Positions 16,466 to 26,279 of a stretch of 64,000 nt of DNA are shown here, one piece after another. The position numbers and the translations under genes are program-made. This DNA is from Clostridiaceae bacterium (GTDB lineage: Bacteria > Bacillota > Clostridia > Lachnospirales > Lachnospiraceae). Numbering within the stretch: the first letter of the stretch is position 1; each line of letters starts with the position of its first letter. The notes below the pieces were generated by a model that saw nothing but the letters and a program-made list of their open reading frames with translations, was not told where the DNA came from and ran no database searches. The DNA lies in NCBI GenBank assembly GCA_009911065.1, contig QXWR01000003.1, positions 111,147 to 175,146 of the forward strand, read 5' to 3'.

Positions 16466-16558
16466 ATGTATGTTACATATGAGGGTTTATTCCAATTTTG
16501 TATCTTCATTGTCACCCTCGTGGGACTGTGCTACACAGTCTTCGGGGGTAAAAAATAG
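16466..16558 (+). CDS. Holin-like small membrane toxin (type I toxin-antitoxin candidate)
   Basis: This 30-residue peptide starts at ATG 16466, seven bases after AAGGAGGG, and ends GGKK. Its middle, FCIFIVTLVGLCYTVF, is one membrane span, preceded by a short polar start (MYVTYEG). That layout matches the putative holin-like toxin family of Firmicutes, whose mRNA is normally silenced by an antisense RNA. The 3' side (16559-16650) is unusually rich in stems, including a perfect 10-bp hairpin, as expected for an mRNA/antisense overlap. I could not pick a firm antisense promoter. Confidence 0.7.
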   Translation: MYVTYEGLFQFCIFIVTLVGLCYTVFGGKK

Positions 16559-16645
16559 CCGCCAACTATTACCAGTAGTTGACGGCAGACCTCGTAAGAG
16601 GTTTAGTCGTCACTTCCAGACAGTGACGACTGCCCGCTAAAGGGC
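16559..16645. other. Hairpin-rich 3' region of the toxin transcript
   Basis: Four stems follow each other: GCCGCCAACT/AGTTGACGGC (one mismatch), ACCTC/GAGGT, AGTCGTCACT/AGTGACGACT (16605-16614 with 16622-16631, perfect) and GCCC/GGGC. This is a candidate region for pairing with an antisense RNA. Confidence 0.5.
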
Positions 16646-17026
16646 GAGAATTAAACTGTTGAGGGTAAGCCGCTTCTCTGGCTTTCCCCTATGTATCTAA
16701 TATATCATATCCAAAATCGGCTTTCAAGAGTTTTTTAACATTTCGATGCCCAAAATAGCCCATCTATCTTACAATTATCGTAAAAGGAGGGCTTATTTTT
16801 ATGGTTGATAAATATTGGAAAATTTAATGAATGAAACGGAACCGCATCTGGATTAGTGGAATTTTTGTACAGCGCCTTTGCTTCCAGCGATATGCCTTTG
16901 CAGAGGCAGTCAGTCAAAAGGATTGGGGGGTACGTCAGAAGCTTTACTGATCCGCTTTATACCATAAAACCCTTGAAAATACTGGCTTTCAACACAAATT
17001 CCAGCATCTCAAGGGTTTCCATAAAC
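16646..17026. other. Gene-poor stretch beside tRNA-Leu
   Basis: No supported gene. An inverted pair AAACCCTTGA/TCAAGGGTTT brackets about 35 bases near 16966-17020, just past the tRNA 3' end. Short open frames here have no convincing start or family. Confidence 0.5.
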
Positions 17027-17110
17027 TGCAGAAGATGGGAGTCGAACCCACAAGGTATTGCTACCACACGGACCTGAACCGTGCGCGTCTGCCAATTCCG
17101 CCACTTCTGC
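17027..17110 (-). tRNA. tRNA-Leu (anticodon CAG)
   Basis: The minus strand gives acceptor GCAGAAG pairing with CTTCTGC, a GGTTCAGGTCC anticodon arm with CAG, a long variable arm (TGGTAGCAATACCT) typical of Leu, and GGGTTCGACTCCC for the T arm. The discriminator base is A. CCA is not encoded. Its 3' end faces the accessory region at its left. Confidence 0.95.
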
Positions 17111-17263
17111 AAGGACAGGATATATTATACTTCCATTTTCCAAATCTGTCAATAGAATTTTATCGATTTTTCTATAAAATTCCCCCCATTGCTACAATTC
17201 ACAAAAAGCATCTTCTCCTTCGATTCCAGAGCCAAACACCCTGCTGCAAATTCGGCACTTCAC

Positions 17264-18136
17264 TCATTGCTCCCGGGAATAAAAAACCACGCCCCCTATA
17301 ATCACAGCCCCTCCCACTACCTGAAATCCATTGGGAATCTCCCCAAAAAGCACCGCCGCAAAAACGGCCGCCACTACAGGTTCGCACAATTTAGAGGCAG
17401 ACACAAATGCCGGTGAAAAGAACTTTAAGCACCAGCTAAAAATACTGTGTCCCAAAATGGTAGAAAAAACCGCCAGAAGAAACCCCACAACAACTGCATT
17501 GACGCCATATCCCCTGAACGAATATCCCTGAAACATGGTAAGCACCACCAGGGTAGCTGCTGAAAACAGATACACAATATAGGTATAGGCAGTGGTAGAT
17601 AAAGTCGTTCTGGCCACCCGTCCAATCAGCGTGTAGGCTGCCACAAATATGGCAGCCAAAAACGCCAGAATGTCTCCATACAAATGCCCCTGTCCTGCCC
17701 CGGAATCTGAGTAAGCAACCAGCAGACTTCCCATTAACGTAATGATAATGGCCGCAACCGCTTTGACAGTCAGTTTTCCCTTTAAAAACAAACAATATCC
17801 CAAAGCCACCCAAATCACTTCCGTACATACAATGGTGGTGGAACTTGCCACTGTGGTATGTTTCAAAGATTCAAACCAGGTAAAAAAATGAAACGCCAGA
17901 AAAATTCCACTGATTCCGCATAAAATCACTGTCTTCTTGGGCGTTTTTAACAGCTCTCTGCGCCTTACTTTCACTCCCCATGCAACTGGAGACAGAAGGA
18001 GAATGGTCCATAACAGACGATAAGTTGCAGTCACTGCTGACGGCGCCTGGGAATATTTTACAAATATTGCTGACAAAGAAATTCCTATAATTCCTGCCAG
18101 AATCATAATCATCGGATGTTTTTCCAGGTAATTCAT
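17264..18136 (-). CDS. EamA/DMT-family transporter
   Basis: A 290-residue protein with about ten hydrophobic segments in two repeated EamA halves (residues about 8-140 and 150-288), including LAGIIGISLSAIFVKYSQ at the N-terminus and FLLAVFSTILGHSIFSW near residue 235. Members of this drug/metabolite superfamily export or import amino acids, nucleosides or other small molecules; the substrate cannot be told. ATG 18136 is preceded by AAGGAG. It follows the kinase-fusion gene on the same strand with a 41-base gap. Confidence 0.88.
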   Translation of the reverse strand: MNYLEKHPMIMILAGIIGISLSAIFVKYSQAPSAVTATYRLLWTILLLSPVAWGVKVRRRELLKTPKKTVILCGISGIFLAFHFFTWFESLKHTTVASSTTIVCTEVIWVALGYCLFLKGKLTVKAVAAIIITLMGSLLVAYSDSGAGQGHLYGDILAFLAAIFVAAYTLIGRVARTTLSTTAYTYIVYLFSAATLVVLTMFQGYSFRGYGVNAVVVGFLLAVFSTILGHSIFSWCLKFFSPAFVSASKLCEPVVAAVFAAVLFGEIPNGFQVVGGAVIIGGVVFYSREQ

Positions 18137-18177
18137 TTCTTTTCTCCTTGTATCTCCCGCTGCAAGGGATTTGACTC

Positions 18178-19833
18178 TTATACTTTAAAGCAGCTTCCTC
18201 CAATAAATTCCCGTAAAACAGAATTTTTCGGAATATCCTCACTGCTGACGCCCAGGAAATAATCCAGAAACTTTAAAAGCCTTTTGGCCTCAAGGTACTC
18301 TTTGCTGTTCCTTGGCACACTGAATAAAAGAGGCTCTGCATACTGTTTTAACACAGCAAATTCATAGACTAAAGCTGAGTTAAACATTACATCCGCTTCC
18401 TCCTGATACGGAAAAATGTTCTGTTCCTCTCCCCGCCGCACAGACGGCCACCGGCGAATCGTATCCTGAGCAGTAGCTCCCCGAGTACGGGCATCCCGCA
18501 CCATCCGGCGAATCAAACGGCCGTCGGTTGTGGGAATCCGGTTGTGCTCATCAATGTTTAACTGGGTCAAAGCGCTGATATATATTTTAAACTTGTTTTC
18601 CTTGGGCAGACTATACGACAGCTCCTCGTTGAGACAGTGAATCCCCTCAATTACCAAAATATCGTCTGCCCCAAGAGTCAGCTTATTCCCGCAGTATTCC
18701 CGCTCTCCAGAGATAAAGTTATATTCCGGCAGCTCCACGGTCTTTCCTGCCAGCAAATCCTGCATATCCCGGTTAAACTGTTCCACATCAATACATTTTA
18801 AAGATTCATAATCATAGTTTCCCTGCTCATCCCGCGGACTTTCCGAGCGGTTCACAAAATAATTGTCCACAGCTATAGGATGAGGAGTCAGTCCCTTGGC
18901 CTGAAGCTGAGTGGACAGACGATGGGAAAATGTAGTCTTGCCAGAAGAAGATGGTCCGGCAATCATAACAAATTTTATGCCCGCTCTCTGAGCAATCTGA
19001 TCTGCAATATCTCCCATTTTCTTTTCCATCAAAGCTTCCTGAATCAAAATCAGCTCGTTCATCCGGCCCATGGTAATCCGCTGATTCAGCGCCCCTACAT
19101 TGGAAACCTTCAGCTTCCGCCCCCACTCCTTTGATTCCCGCAGCACATGAAACAGTTTTTCATAAGGAGCAAAGGACGGCACAAGATCAGGAGCTGACAT
19201 TCCCGGCAGCAAAAGAACCATTCCCGTCTGATAGAGAACTAGATCAAAATACTTCAAATCACCGGTATGCCGCACCATATATCCATAATAATAGTCCTCA
19301 AATCCATCCAGATCATAAATATTCACCCTGGAAACCCGGCGAAACTGAAACAAACGTTCCTTGTCATACATTTTATAGTGATGAAACAGCTCTATGGCCT
19401 GATCTGTGCTGATATTTCGCTTCATAATCGGAATCCGGGCATCCACGTATTCCTTCATCCGGGCCTTCACCTGGTCTTTCAGATTTTCATCCAGCACAAA
19501 GTTTCCTTCCGGCTCCACATACAAGCCGCCTCCGATGGAGAAATCCACGGAAAATTTCACCACATTTTCCGCTCCCACAATCTCATAAAATGCTTTCATT
19601 AACATCAACGTCACACTTCGGTGATACGTCTGCATTCCTGGTTTATCTCTGGCTGTCACAAAACAAATTTCCGACCCATCCCGTACCACCTTATGTAATT
19701 CCTGAAGTTTGCCATTGACAAAAGCCAGCAAAATATCACTGTCAAACTTTGGCTGAAATTCCGCCGCCACATCTGACAAAAGTGTTCCAATCTCATATTC
19801 CCGTCTCTCATTATGCACTGTAACCTGAACCAT
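18178..19833 (-). CDS. TGS/tRNA-SAD-like domains fused to uridine kinase
   Basis: This 551-residue protein starts with a TGS-like domain (residues 1-65), followed by a threonyl-tRNA-synthetase-like second domain (FYEIVGAENVVKFS, about 85-200), then a phosphoribulokinase/uridine kinase domain with Walker A AGPSSSGKTTFSH near residue 293 and DNYFVNR and VIEGIHCLN further on. The family is annotated as nucleoside kinase or uridine kinase-like and is common in Clostridia; the role of the synthetase-like part is not established. ATG 19833 follows AAGGAGG. It may be co-transcribed with the EamA gene. Confidence 0.85.
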   Translation of the reverse strand: MVQVTVHNERREYEIGTLLSDVAAEFQPKFDSDILLAFVNGKLQELHKVVRDGSEICFVTARDKPGMQTYHRSVTLMLMKAFYEIVGAENVVKFSVDFSIGGGLYVEPEGNFVLDENLKDQVKARMKEYVDARIPIMKRNISTDQAIELFHHYKMYDKERLFQFRRVSRVNIYDLDGFEDYYYGYMVRHTGDLKYFDLVLYQTGMVLLLPGMSAPDLVPSFAPYEKLFHVLRESKEWGRKLKVSNVGALNQRITMGRMNELILIQEALMEKKMGDIADQIAQRAGIKFVMIAGPSSSGKTTFSHRLSTQLQAKGLTPHPIAVDNYFVNRSESPRDEQGNYDYESLKCIDVEQFNRDMQDLLAGKTVELPEYNFISGEREYCGNKLTLGADDILVIEGIHCLNEELSYSLPKENKFKIYISALTQLNIDEHNRIPTTDGRLIRRMVRDARTRGATAQDTIRRWPSVRRGEEQNIFPYQEEADVMFNSALVYEFAVLKQYAEPLLFSVPRNSKEYLEAKRLLKFLDYFLGVSSEDIPKNSVLREFIGGSCFKV

Positions 19834-19922
19834 AAAACCCTCCTTACAATCCTATGTAGTTTACATTCCCCAACGAAACAGAGCATGTCTGAAAAATGCC
19901 ATCTGCCAGATCTGCATTTTGC

Positions 19923-20723
19923 TTAAACCATCGCCCTCACAGGTTTTGTTTCCCTGGCTGTCATTACAACCCCTTCCGGACCAAGGACATTTTCCAGATA
20001 TTCCTTCATAAAAGGCATAAAAATGTGCTCCAGCCCATAATGTCCTGCATCGATCACTGCCATCCCCTGAGCCGCCGCATCGATTCCCCCATGATGTCCA
20101 ATATCTCCTGTCACCATCACCTTCGCCCCACTGGCAATTCCAAGATTTAACATACTGCCTCCGGCACCAGGAGAAACCGCCACCCGGCTTATCAATCCCT
20201 TCACCTGGTCAAGTCCATACACCGTCACAAATTCCAGGTCAAACTGTTCCTTCACCTGTCTGGCCAGCTGTTCCACCGTCACAGCCTGGTTCAGCTGCCC
20301 CACCTTACCGATTCCAATAAAAACCCCATCTTTTTCCCCGGTAATCTCCAAAGGTCTCCCCTCTGTTATTCCCAGACGTTCTGCGGCCAAATCCGCCATA
20401 CATCCAGGCGCAGTATCAAAATTGGTGTGCATGGCCACATAACAAATGTCCGCCTGAATCAGCTTCAGAATCCGGCGGCTGACAAAATCCTCATCATTTA
20501 CCTTTTTCAAAGCTTTAAAAATCAAAGGATGATGGGTCAAAAGCAAATCGGCCTTCCAATGGACAGCCTCTTCCACCACCTCGTCTGTGGCATCCAGGGC
20601 CACCATAACTTTGCGAATCTCCTTCTCCCCCCGTCCGGCCAGAAATCCGGAATTATCCCACTCACAGGCATATTTTGCCGGCGCCAGCTCTTCCAGTTTC
20701 TCAAGCAACTCTCTGCACTGCAT
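19923..20723 (-). CDS. Nif3-like dinuclear metal-centre protein
   Basis: The 266-residue product starts at ATG 20723, seven bases after AAAGGAG; a longer frame runs back into trmK but has no ribosome site of its own. CEWDNSGFLAG, LLTHHPLIF, MHTNFD and the C-terminal TGDIGHHGGIDAA and DAGHYGLE give the His/Asp/Glu metal ligands of the Nif3/YqfO family. The protein forms toroidal hexamers; its reaction is not firmly known (a GTP cyclohydrolase type 1 2-like label is often used). It sits directly after trmK, the same order as in many Firmicutes. Confidence 0.9.
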   Translation of the reverse strand: MQCRELLEKLEELAPAKYACEWDNSGFLAGRGEKEIRKVMVALDATDEVVEEAVHWKADLLLTHHPLIFKALKKVNDEDFVSRRILKLIQADICYVAMHTNFDTAPGCMADLAAERLGITEGRPLEITGEKDGVFIGIGKVGQLNQAVTVEQLARQVKEQFDLEFVTVYGLDQVKGLISRVAVSPGAGGSMLNLGIASGAKVMVTGDIGHHGGIDAAAQGMAVIDAGHYGLEHIFMPFMKEYLENVLGPEGVVMTARETKPVRAMV

Positions 20724-20800
20724 CTTCCATCTCCTTTCCTGCCATTTCCTCCTTTGCTCAAGGCAATCCAAACAGCATGGCTTGTGTATCTTTATTCCTC

Positions 20801-21544
20801 TTATAAACTCTCCAAAAACAACTTCTCCACTTTCCTCACTTCTTCCAGCTTTTTCTCCACCTCTTTCAGACGCTCTCTCGCTTTCTGTCCCTCCTGATTT
20901 TTCAGATGTTCCCAAAGAGTCGCAAGCTGTTTTTCTTCCCTTTTTAAAAACTCCCTCAAAACTGGGTCTTTTTTCTCAATCAGTCTTTTTCCATACTGAT
21001 ATTCATATTCTCGGTCAGTTCCTTCGGCGTAAGCAGGACTCTCATCCGAGCTTTTTTCCGCTGTCATTACCACATAAAACTTTCCATCTTCCTGGACCAT
21101 CTCCTCCTCTTTTATGGACAATTCCAGCTCTTTTAGCCCCCGCCGGAACATGGCAATCTCGGACTGGGGGGAAAAAATCCATCCTTTTATGGAATCCCTC
21201 ACCAAACTGCCCTCTTTGAGAATCCGCAGCATCAGCTCCCCTCCCATGCCGGATATAATCACAAGATCTGCCTCTCCTCTGGCTAAAGGCGTCAGCCCGT
21301 CTCCAAGGCGCAGGTCAATCCGGTCGGTCAGCCCCCGCTCCCGCACATGTTCTCTGGCACGAAGAAGAGGACCTTCCCCCACATCCAAAGCAAAGGCATG
21401 GGTGGCAATTCCCCGCTCTATGAGGCAAATGGGAACAAATCCATGGTCTGTTCCCACATCGGCTGCCCGCACTTTACTTTCCTGCTCTAAGGCCCATGAG
21501 GACGCCATATGAACAATCGTTTCCAAACGCTTTGACAATTTCAT
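20801..21544 (-). CDS. trmK: tRNA (adenine(22)-N1)-methyltransferase
   Basis: A 247-residue SAM-dependent methyltransferase. AADVGTDHGFVPICL forms the SAM-binding loop, LRLGDGLTPL follows it, and IISGMGGELMLRIL plus WIFSPQSE give the active-site region typical of TrmK/YqfN. It methylates A22 in the D-loop of certain tRNAs. The last 60 residues form a charged coiled coil. ATG 21544 is close behind sigA, with which it is usually paired in Firmicutes. Confidence 0.9.
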   Translation of the reverse strand: MKLSKRLETIVHMASSWALEQESKVRAADVGTDHGFVPICLIERGIATHAFALDVGEGPLLRAREHVRERGLTDRIDLRLGDGLTPLARGEADLVIISGMGGELMLRILKEGSLVRDSIKGWIFSPQSEIAMFRRGLKELELSIKEEEMVQEDGKFYVVMTAEKSSDESPAYAEGTDREYEYQYGKRLIEKKDPVLREFLKREEKQLATLWEHLKNQEGQKARERLKEVEKKLEEVRKVEKLFLESL

Positions 21545-21563
21545 TCTCCACGTCCTCTCCTAA

Positions 21564-22682
21564 CTAATCCAGGTAATCTTTTAACTTTTTGCTTCTGCTT
21601 GGATGGCGTAGCTTTCGAAGAGCCTTGGCCTCAATCTGGCGAATCCGCTCTCTGGTCACATGAAATACCTTTCCCACCTCTTCCAAAGTCCTGGGTCTTC
21701 CGTCATCCAGACCAAACCTCAGACGTAATACCTTCTGTTCCCGCTCAGTCAAAGTCTCCAAAGCCTCCATCAGCTGCTCTCGCAAAAGAGTAAAAGTAGC
21801 CTGGTCCGCTGGAACCGCCACCTGGTCATCCTGAATAAAATCCCCCAAATGGCTGTCCTCCTCCTCTCCTATAGGAGTCTCCAAAGAAACTGGTTCCTGG
21901 GCAATCTTTTGAATCTCATTAACTCTTTCTGGAGGCAAATCCATCTTTTTGGCAATCTCCTCCACAGACGGTTCCCGTCCCAACTCCTGAATAAGCTGCC
22001 TCTGAGTGCGGATTAAACGGTTGATGGTTTCTACCATATGAACCGGAATCCGGATGGTTCTGGCCTGATCTGCAATGGACCGGGTGATGGCCTGACGAAT
22101 CCACCAGGTTGCATAAGTGCTGAACTTATACCCTTTTCGGTAATCAAACTTTTCCACTGCCTTAATTAGTCCCAGGTTGCCCTCCTGAATCAAATCTAAA
22201 AACTGCATTCCTCTGCCCACATACCGTTTGGCAATGCTGACCACCAGACGCAGATTGGCCTCGGCAATCTGTTTCCTTGCCTCGTTGTCCCCCATCTCCA
22301 TCCGTTTTGCCAGCTCAATTTCCTCTTCGGTCGATAAAAGAGGAATCTTTCCGATCTCTTTTAAATACATCCGGACCGGGTCCTCCACCCCTACGCCTTC
22401 CGGCACAGACAAGTCGATCTCTTCCACATTGATCTCTTCTCCGTCCTCCAGCTCTTCCTCTATGAACAGATCTGCATCAATGTCATCCTCTTCCCCCAGA
22501 CGCAGCACGTCCACCCGATTCCTGTCCAGAAAATCATAAATCCGGTCCAGCTTATCCGGATCTAAAATCTCTCCGCGGAAAAAATCCAGAATCTCCCGGT
22601 TTTCCAGCACATTCTTCCTTTTCCTCGCCGTCTCCAGCAGCAATACCAGCTTTTCCTCCAGTGTCTGTGTACGTTCTTCCAT
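21564..22682 (-). CDS. rpoD: Primary RNA polymerase sigma factor SigA/RpoD
   Basis: A 372-residue primary sigma factor. Region 1.2 ([16 protein letters not shown]), regions 2.1-2.4 ([31 protein letters not shown] type block, residues about 160-195), region 3 and region 4.2 ([19 protein letters not shown]) are all intact, so it recognises TTGACA/TATAAT promoters like those seen throughout this window. It follows dnaG by 32 bases in the conserved dgt-dnaG-rpoD block. Confidence 0.97.
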   Translation of the reverse strand: MEERTQTLEEKLVLLLETARKRKNVLENREILDFFRGEILDPDKLDRIYDFLDRNRVDVLRLGEEDDIDADLFIEEELEDGEEINVEEIDLSVPEGVGVEDPVRMYLKEIGKIPLLSTEEEIELAKRMEMGDNEARKQIAEANLRLVVSIAKRYVGRGMQFLDLIQEGNLGLIKAVEKFDYRKGYKFSTYATWWIRQAITRSIADQARTIRIPVHMVETINRLIRTQRQLIQELGREPSVEEIAKKMDLPPERVNEIQKIAQEPVSLETPIGEEEDSHLGDFIQDDQVAVPADQATFTLLREQLMEALETLTEREQKVLRLRFGLDDGRPRTLEEVGKVFHVTRERIRQIEAKALRKLRHPSRSKKLKDYLD

Positions 22683-22714
22683 GCCCGCCCGCCTTTCTTG
22701 TCTCTCCTGCCGCT

Positions 22715-24478
22715 TTAATCAATCTCTATGGGATATCGTCGCAATGCTGCCTGTTCTTTTAAAATCCTCTGCATCTGTCCAATATCCGCCGCATTTCTGC
22801 CTGCATAATCCAAATGGTTTTTTCGCACCCGATACACAATGTCTGACAATGCCTTTTTCTGTTCCTCATTTCCAAGGGACTCCTCCAATCGGGCATGAAA
22901 CAATCCTGCTACCTCCTTGTATTGTTCTTCGTCATTAATAAAATGATTCAAAATTTCCGCAGGATTTACTTCTCCTTTATTATGTCCTGCAAACACCAAA
23001 TCTGCCACCTGACGATACAAAGGTTCCACAAAATCCTCCGGACCGATTTTCCCTGCAAGCTTCTCAAACAGCTCCTGCCGTTCAATCAGCCAGGTAAGCA
23101 AAAGCCTTTGCGCTCTCCGGTTGCCATCGTCTTTTTCCTTCTTCTTCCCAGTCTCCCCCCTCTCCGTCTGCTGCCGCCGGATGGTTTCCTTTGGCATACT
23201 CCCCAAACGGTTCACCAGCCTTCGCAGATCCTCATAAGGAATCATCTGCTCTCTGGCCACAGCCTGAATGTAATTGTCCCGCTCTAAAGCCTCCCCAAAC
23301 TCCAGCAGCTTTCTGGCAGCTGCATTGTAAAACCGAGTCTTCTGCTCTGGGTCTTCCAACTGAAAATCCCGTTTCAGCACATCAATCTCAAACAGAAAGC
23401 TGTTTCTTGCCTTGTCAATTCTCTCCTGAAATGCCTCTGGCCCTTTATTTTTGATAAATTCATCTGGGTCCTTATAGGGCTTTAAATCCAGCACCTTGGC
23501 GGCAATCCCCACCTCCCTAAGAATCGGAATGGCCCGCAGCGCCGCCTTTATTCCGGCTCCGTCGCTGTCATAGGTCAGCACCACCTGTTCGGTATACCGT
23601 TTCAGTAAAACCGCATGCTGGGTGGTCAAAGCAGTCCCCAAAGACGCCACTCCGTTGGAAAACCCTGCCTGGTGAAGGGCAATCACATCCATATATCCCT
23701 CACAGAGCAGCAGACACTTCTGCCTGCTGGCCCGTGCATAGTTCAGTCCGTATAAATTCCGGCTTTTATCAAATACCAGCGTCTCCGGAGAATTAAGGTA
23801 TTTTGGCTCTCCTTCTCCCAAAACCCTTCCTCCAAATCCCACTACCCGGTTGTTTATATCCATAATAGGGAACATCACCCGGTTCCAGAACTTGTCATAG
23901 GTTCCCCTCTCCTCAATCGTTACCAGACCGCTTTCCTTTAAAAATTCGTCAGAATAGCCTTTTGACTTGAGATAACGGTATAAATCGTCGCTGGTCTTGT
24001 TGGCATATCCCAGTCCAAACCGCCGAATCGTCTCTTTGGTCAGCTCCCGTTTCATAAAATAATCGTATCCGATCTTTCCGTGAGGCTGACAGAGCTGATA
24101 ATAAAAATAATTGGCCGCCAGCTTATTCATCTCCAAAAAGGCGGACCTTCTGTCTGCCTTTACCCGCTCCTCCCCTGTATACTCGGTCTCCGGCAGATTC
24201 ACCCCAGCCCGGTCTGCCAGAAGCTTTAAAGCCTCAGGAAAGGTGAAGCTCTCGTACTCCATCACAAACGTAATGGCATTCCCCCCTGCCCCGCAGCCAA
24301 AACAATAATACATCTGCTTTTGAGGCGACACAGAAAAAGACGGGGATTTCTCATTATGAAACGGACACAGTCCAAAATAATTGCTTCCTTTTTTCTGCAG
24401 CTTCACATAGCCGGAAATCACATCCACAATGTCATTTCGTTCTCTCACTTCCTCGATGATCTCTTCCGGATAATACAT
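22715..24478 (-). CDS. dnaG: DNA primase
   Basis: The 587-residue protein starts at ATG 24478, six bases after AAAGGAG; the frame stays open upstream without a better site. It has the CHC2 zinc finger (CPFH ... CFGC at about residues 40-64), the primase catalytic core ([24 protein letters not shown]) and the TOPRIM acidic motif ([22 protein letters not shown]). It makes RNA primers at the replication fork. The C-terminal DnaB-binding part follows a basic, charged linker near residue 450. It lies between dgt and rpoD. Confidence 0.96.
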   Translation of the reverse strand: MYYPEEIIEEVRERNDIVDVISGYVKLQKKGSNYFGLCPFHNEKSPSFSVSPQKQMYYCFGCGAGGNAITFVMEYESFTFPEALKLLADRAGVNLPETEYTGEERVKADRRSAFLEMNKLAANYFYYQLCQPHGKIGYDYFMKRELTKETIRRFGLGYANKTSDDLYRYLKSKGYSDEFLKESGLVTIEERGTYDKFWNRVMFPIMDINNRVVGFGGRVLGEGEPKYLNSPETLVFDKSRNLYGLNYARASRQKCLLLCEGYMDVIALHQAGFSNGVASLGTALTTQHAVLLKRYTEQVVLTYDSDGAGIKAALRAIPILREVGIAAKVLDLKPYKDPDEFIKNKGPEAFQERIDKARNSFLFEIDVLKRDFQLEDPEQKTRFYNAAARKLLEFGEALERDNYIQAVAREQMIPYEDLRRLVNRLGSMPKETIRRQQTERGETGKKKEKDDGNRRAQRLLLTWLIERQELFEKLAGKIGPEDFVEPLYRQVADLVFAGHNKGEVNPAEILNHFINDEEQYKEVAGLFHARLEESLGNEEQKKALSDIVYRVRKNHLDYAGRNAADIGQMQRILKEQAALRRYPIEID

Positions 24479-24581
24479 GAAACTCTCCTTTCTTCTTGGG
24501 TTATCCTCCGTGAACAAGGGGACATGCGCCTTGTTCATGGAAGGTTAATGCTGCTTAATGACATTGGCGCTCTAAAACCCA

Positions 24582-25589
24582 TCACGCCTTCCATGCCTGA
24601 GGTACAAACAATTCCTCAAATTTACAAATCGCATAGCTGTCGCTCATACCTGCAATATAATCACAGACCACCCGCTCTTTTTTCTCTCCCTGCTGTCCAA
24701 TCATCCGCCGGTATTCTTCCGGCAGCTTGTCCGGATGCCTTAGATAATACTGGTACAAAGACGCAATTAACTGCTGAGCCTTTTTCTCCTCTGCTTTTGG
24801 AATCTCATTTAAGTACATATGTTTAAACAGCCAAGACCGCAGTCCCTGCATGGCCTCCTGCATTCCCGGAGACATAGAGATCTTTGGCTGGTTCCTGCTG
24901 CTGTCAATGAGATCATGAATCATGGTGTTCAGCCGCTCCCGCACACTATGTCCCAAAAGAGAAGTATAGCATTCCGGAATCTCCTCTTCTTTAAAAATCC
25001 GCCCCCGAATGGCGTCATCTATATCATGGTTTATGTAGGCAATCTTGTCAGACAAGCGCACAATACATCCTTCTAAAGTGGACGGATTTCCGCTGGTTCG
25101 ATGGTTCAAAATTCCGTCCCGGACTTCCCAGGTCAGATTCAGCCCCCGGCCATCCTTTTCCAAAACCTCCACCACCCGCACGCTTTGCTGATAATGGGCA
25201 AATCCATCTGGACACAGCTCGTCTAAAATCCGTTCCCCGGAATGTCCAAAAGGCGTATGCCCCAGATCATGTCCCAGTGCAATCGCCTCTGTCAGGTTTT
25301 CATTCATCTGTAATGCACGAGCTATAGTCCGGGCAATCTGAGCCACCTCCAGGGTATGGGTCAGCCGGGTCCGGTAATGGTCCCCCTCCGGCGCCAAAAA
25401 CACCTGCGTCTTGTGCTTTAATCTGCGAAACGCCTTGCAATGCAAAATCCGATCCCGGTCTCTTTGATATTCGGGACGAATATCACAAAGCGCTTCCGGC
25501 TCCCTGCGCCCTTTTGTGTTCTGGCTCAAAGCCGCATAAGGGCTTAAATACTGTGCCTCCCAAGCCTCCTGAACCTCTCGGATCGTCAC
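24582..25589 (-). CDS. dgt: dGTPase-like deoxynucleotide triphosphohydrolase
   Basis: A 335-residue HD-domain protein with RDRDRILHCKAFRRL, the paired HD motif (RLTHTLEVAQIARTIA ... GHDLGHTPFGHSGE) and NHRTSGNPSTLEG, as in Dgt proteins. It hydrolyses dNTPs to deoxynucleoside and triphosphate, tuning dNTP pools. It is the first gene of the dgt-dnaG-rpoD-trmK-nif3 block and is divergent from darA. Confidence 0.9.
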   Translation of the reverse strand: MTIREVQEAWEAQYLSPYAALSQNTKGRREPEALCDIRPEYQRDRDRILHCKAFRRLKHKTQVFLAPEGDHYRTRLTHTLEVAQIARTIARALQMNENLTEAIALGHDLGHTPFGHSGERILDELCPDGFAHYQQSVRVVEVLEKDGRGLNLTWEVRDGILNHRTSGNPSTLEGCIVRLSDKIAYINHDIDDAIRGRIFKEEEIPECYTSLLGHSVRERLNTMIHDLIDSSRNQPKISMSPGMQEAMQGLRSWLFKHMYLNEIPKAEEKKAQQLIASLYQYYLRHPDKLPEEYRRMIGQQGEKKERVVCDYIAGMSDSYAICKFEELFVPQAWKA

Positions 25590-25759
25590 TTTGCCTGCCT
25601 CCCTTCGTATTTTCCTCTGCTGTTTCTCTTTTTCGTATTATCTATTCATTTTACCAAACCTCATCGGTTTCGGTTCTTCCCATATAGCCAAATTTCCTCT
25701 CTTACGTTCATTATATCACGATTCCCTTAATTTTAGTACTGTTTTTTCATTACGTTTCG

Positions 25760-25788
25760 TTTACACTGCTGCCAATCTATGTTAAAAT
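25760..25788 (+). promoter_or_regulatory. Promoter of darA
   Basis: TTTACA (25760-25765), 17-base spacer, TAAAAT (25783-25788), 30 bases ahead of the start codon. Confidence 0.65.
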
Positions 25789-25818
25789 AGTCTTTAGATT
25801 TCTTTTGGAGGTATGGTC

Positions 25819-26154
25819 ATGAAAATTATCTATGCAATCGTCAGCTCAGATGACGGCAACCGGGTAACGGATGTTCTCAACGAACACAATTTCAGCGTAA
25901 CCAAGCTGGCCACTACCGGAGGCTTTTTGAAAAAAGGGAATGCAACTTTAATGATCGGTACAGAAGAAGACCAGGTGGACCATGCAATTGGACTCATCCG
26001 GGAGACCTGCGGAAAACGGCAGAAGATCACTTGCGACATTCCCTCCCCCAATATCAGTTCCATCTCCGCTGGCTATATGATGATGCCAGTGACCGTGGAA
26101 TTAGGCGGCGCCACCATTTTTGTCACAGATGTAGAACGCTTTGAAAAGTTTTAA
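25819..26154 (+). CDS. darA: Cyclic-di-AMP receptor DarA/PstA
   Basis: The start is ATG 25819, seven bases after GGAGG; an ATG six bases earlier is too close to it. The 111-residue protein is a PII-like trimer: KIIYAIVSSDDGNRV, FSVTKLATTGGFLKKGNATLMIG and the C-terminal GGATIFVTDVERFEKF are signature segments of the c-di-AMP binding DarA family. It senses c-di-AMP in the cytoplasm; its downstream partner is not settled. Confidence 0.93.
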   Translation: MKIIYAIVSSDDGNRVTDVLNEHNFSVTKLATTGGFLKKGNATLMIGTEEDQVDHAIGLIRETCGKRQKITCDIPSPNISSISAGYMMMPVTVELGGATIFVTDVERFEKF

Positions 26155-26185
26155 AACTTCAGACGAAATGCCCAAAAAGCAGGAT

Positions 26186-26229
26186 AAGAGGAATGGGAGA
26201 ACTTGTGAAGACGTTCTCCCACTCCTCTT
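26186..26229. terminator. Convergent hairpin between darA and fprA
   Basis: TGGGAGAAC (26194-26202) pairs with GTTCTCCCA (26213-26221), extended by AAGAGGA/TCCTCTT on the outside. T-runs on either side are short. Confidence 0.6.
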
Positions 26230-26279
26230 AGGAAAGCTTTTCATTTCCAAACAAAATACCAAGGTTCCTAAATCCATTC

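Noticed and set aside
16347..16640. 97-codon frame overlapping the holin-like toxin
   Set aside because: Its start lies on the promoter and it has no ribosome site; the 30-residue frame has an ideal one.
26186..26229. Copy of the 60.4-kb palindromic repeat
   Set aside because: The arms look alike in composition but do not match base for base; it is better explained as a terminator hairpin.
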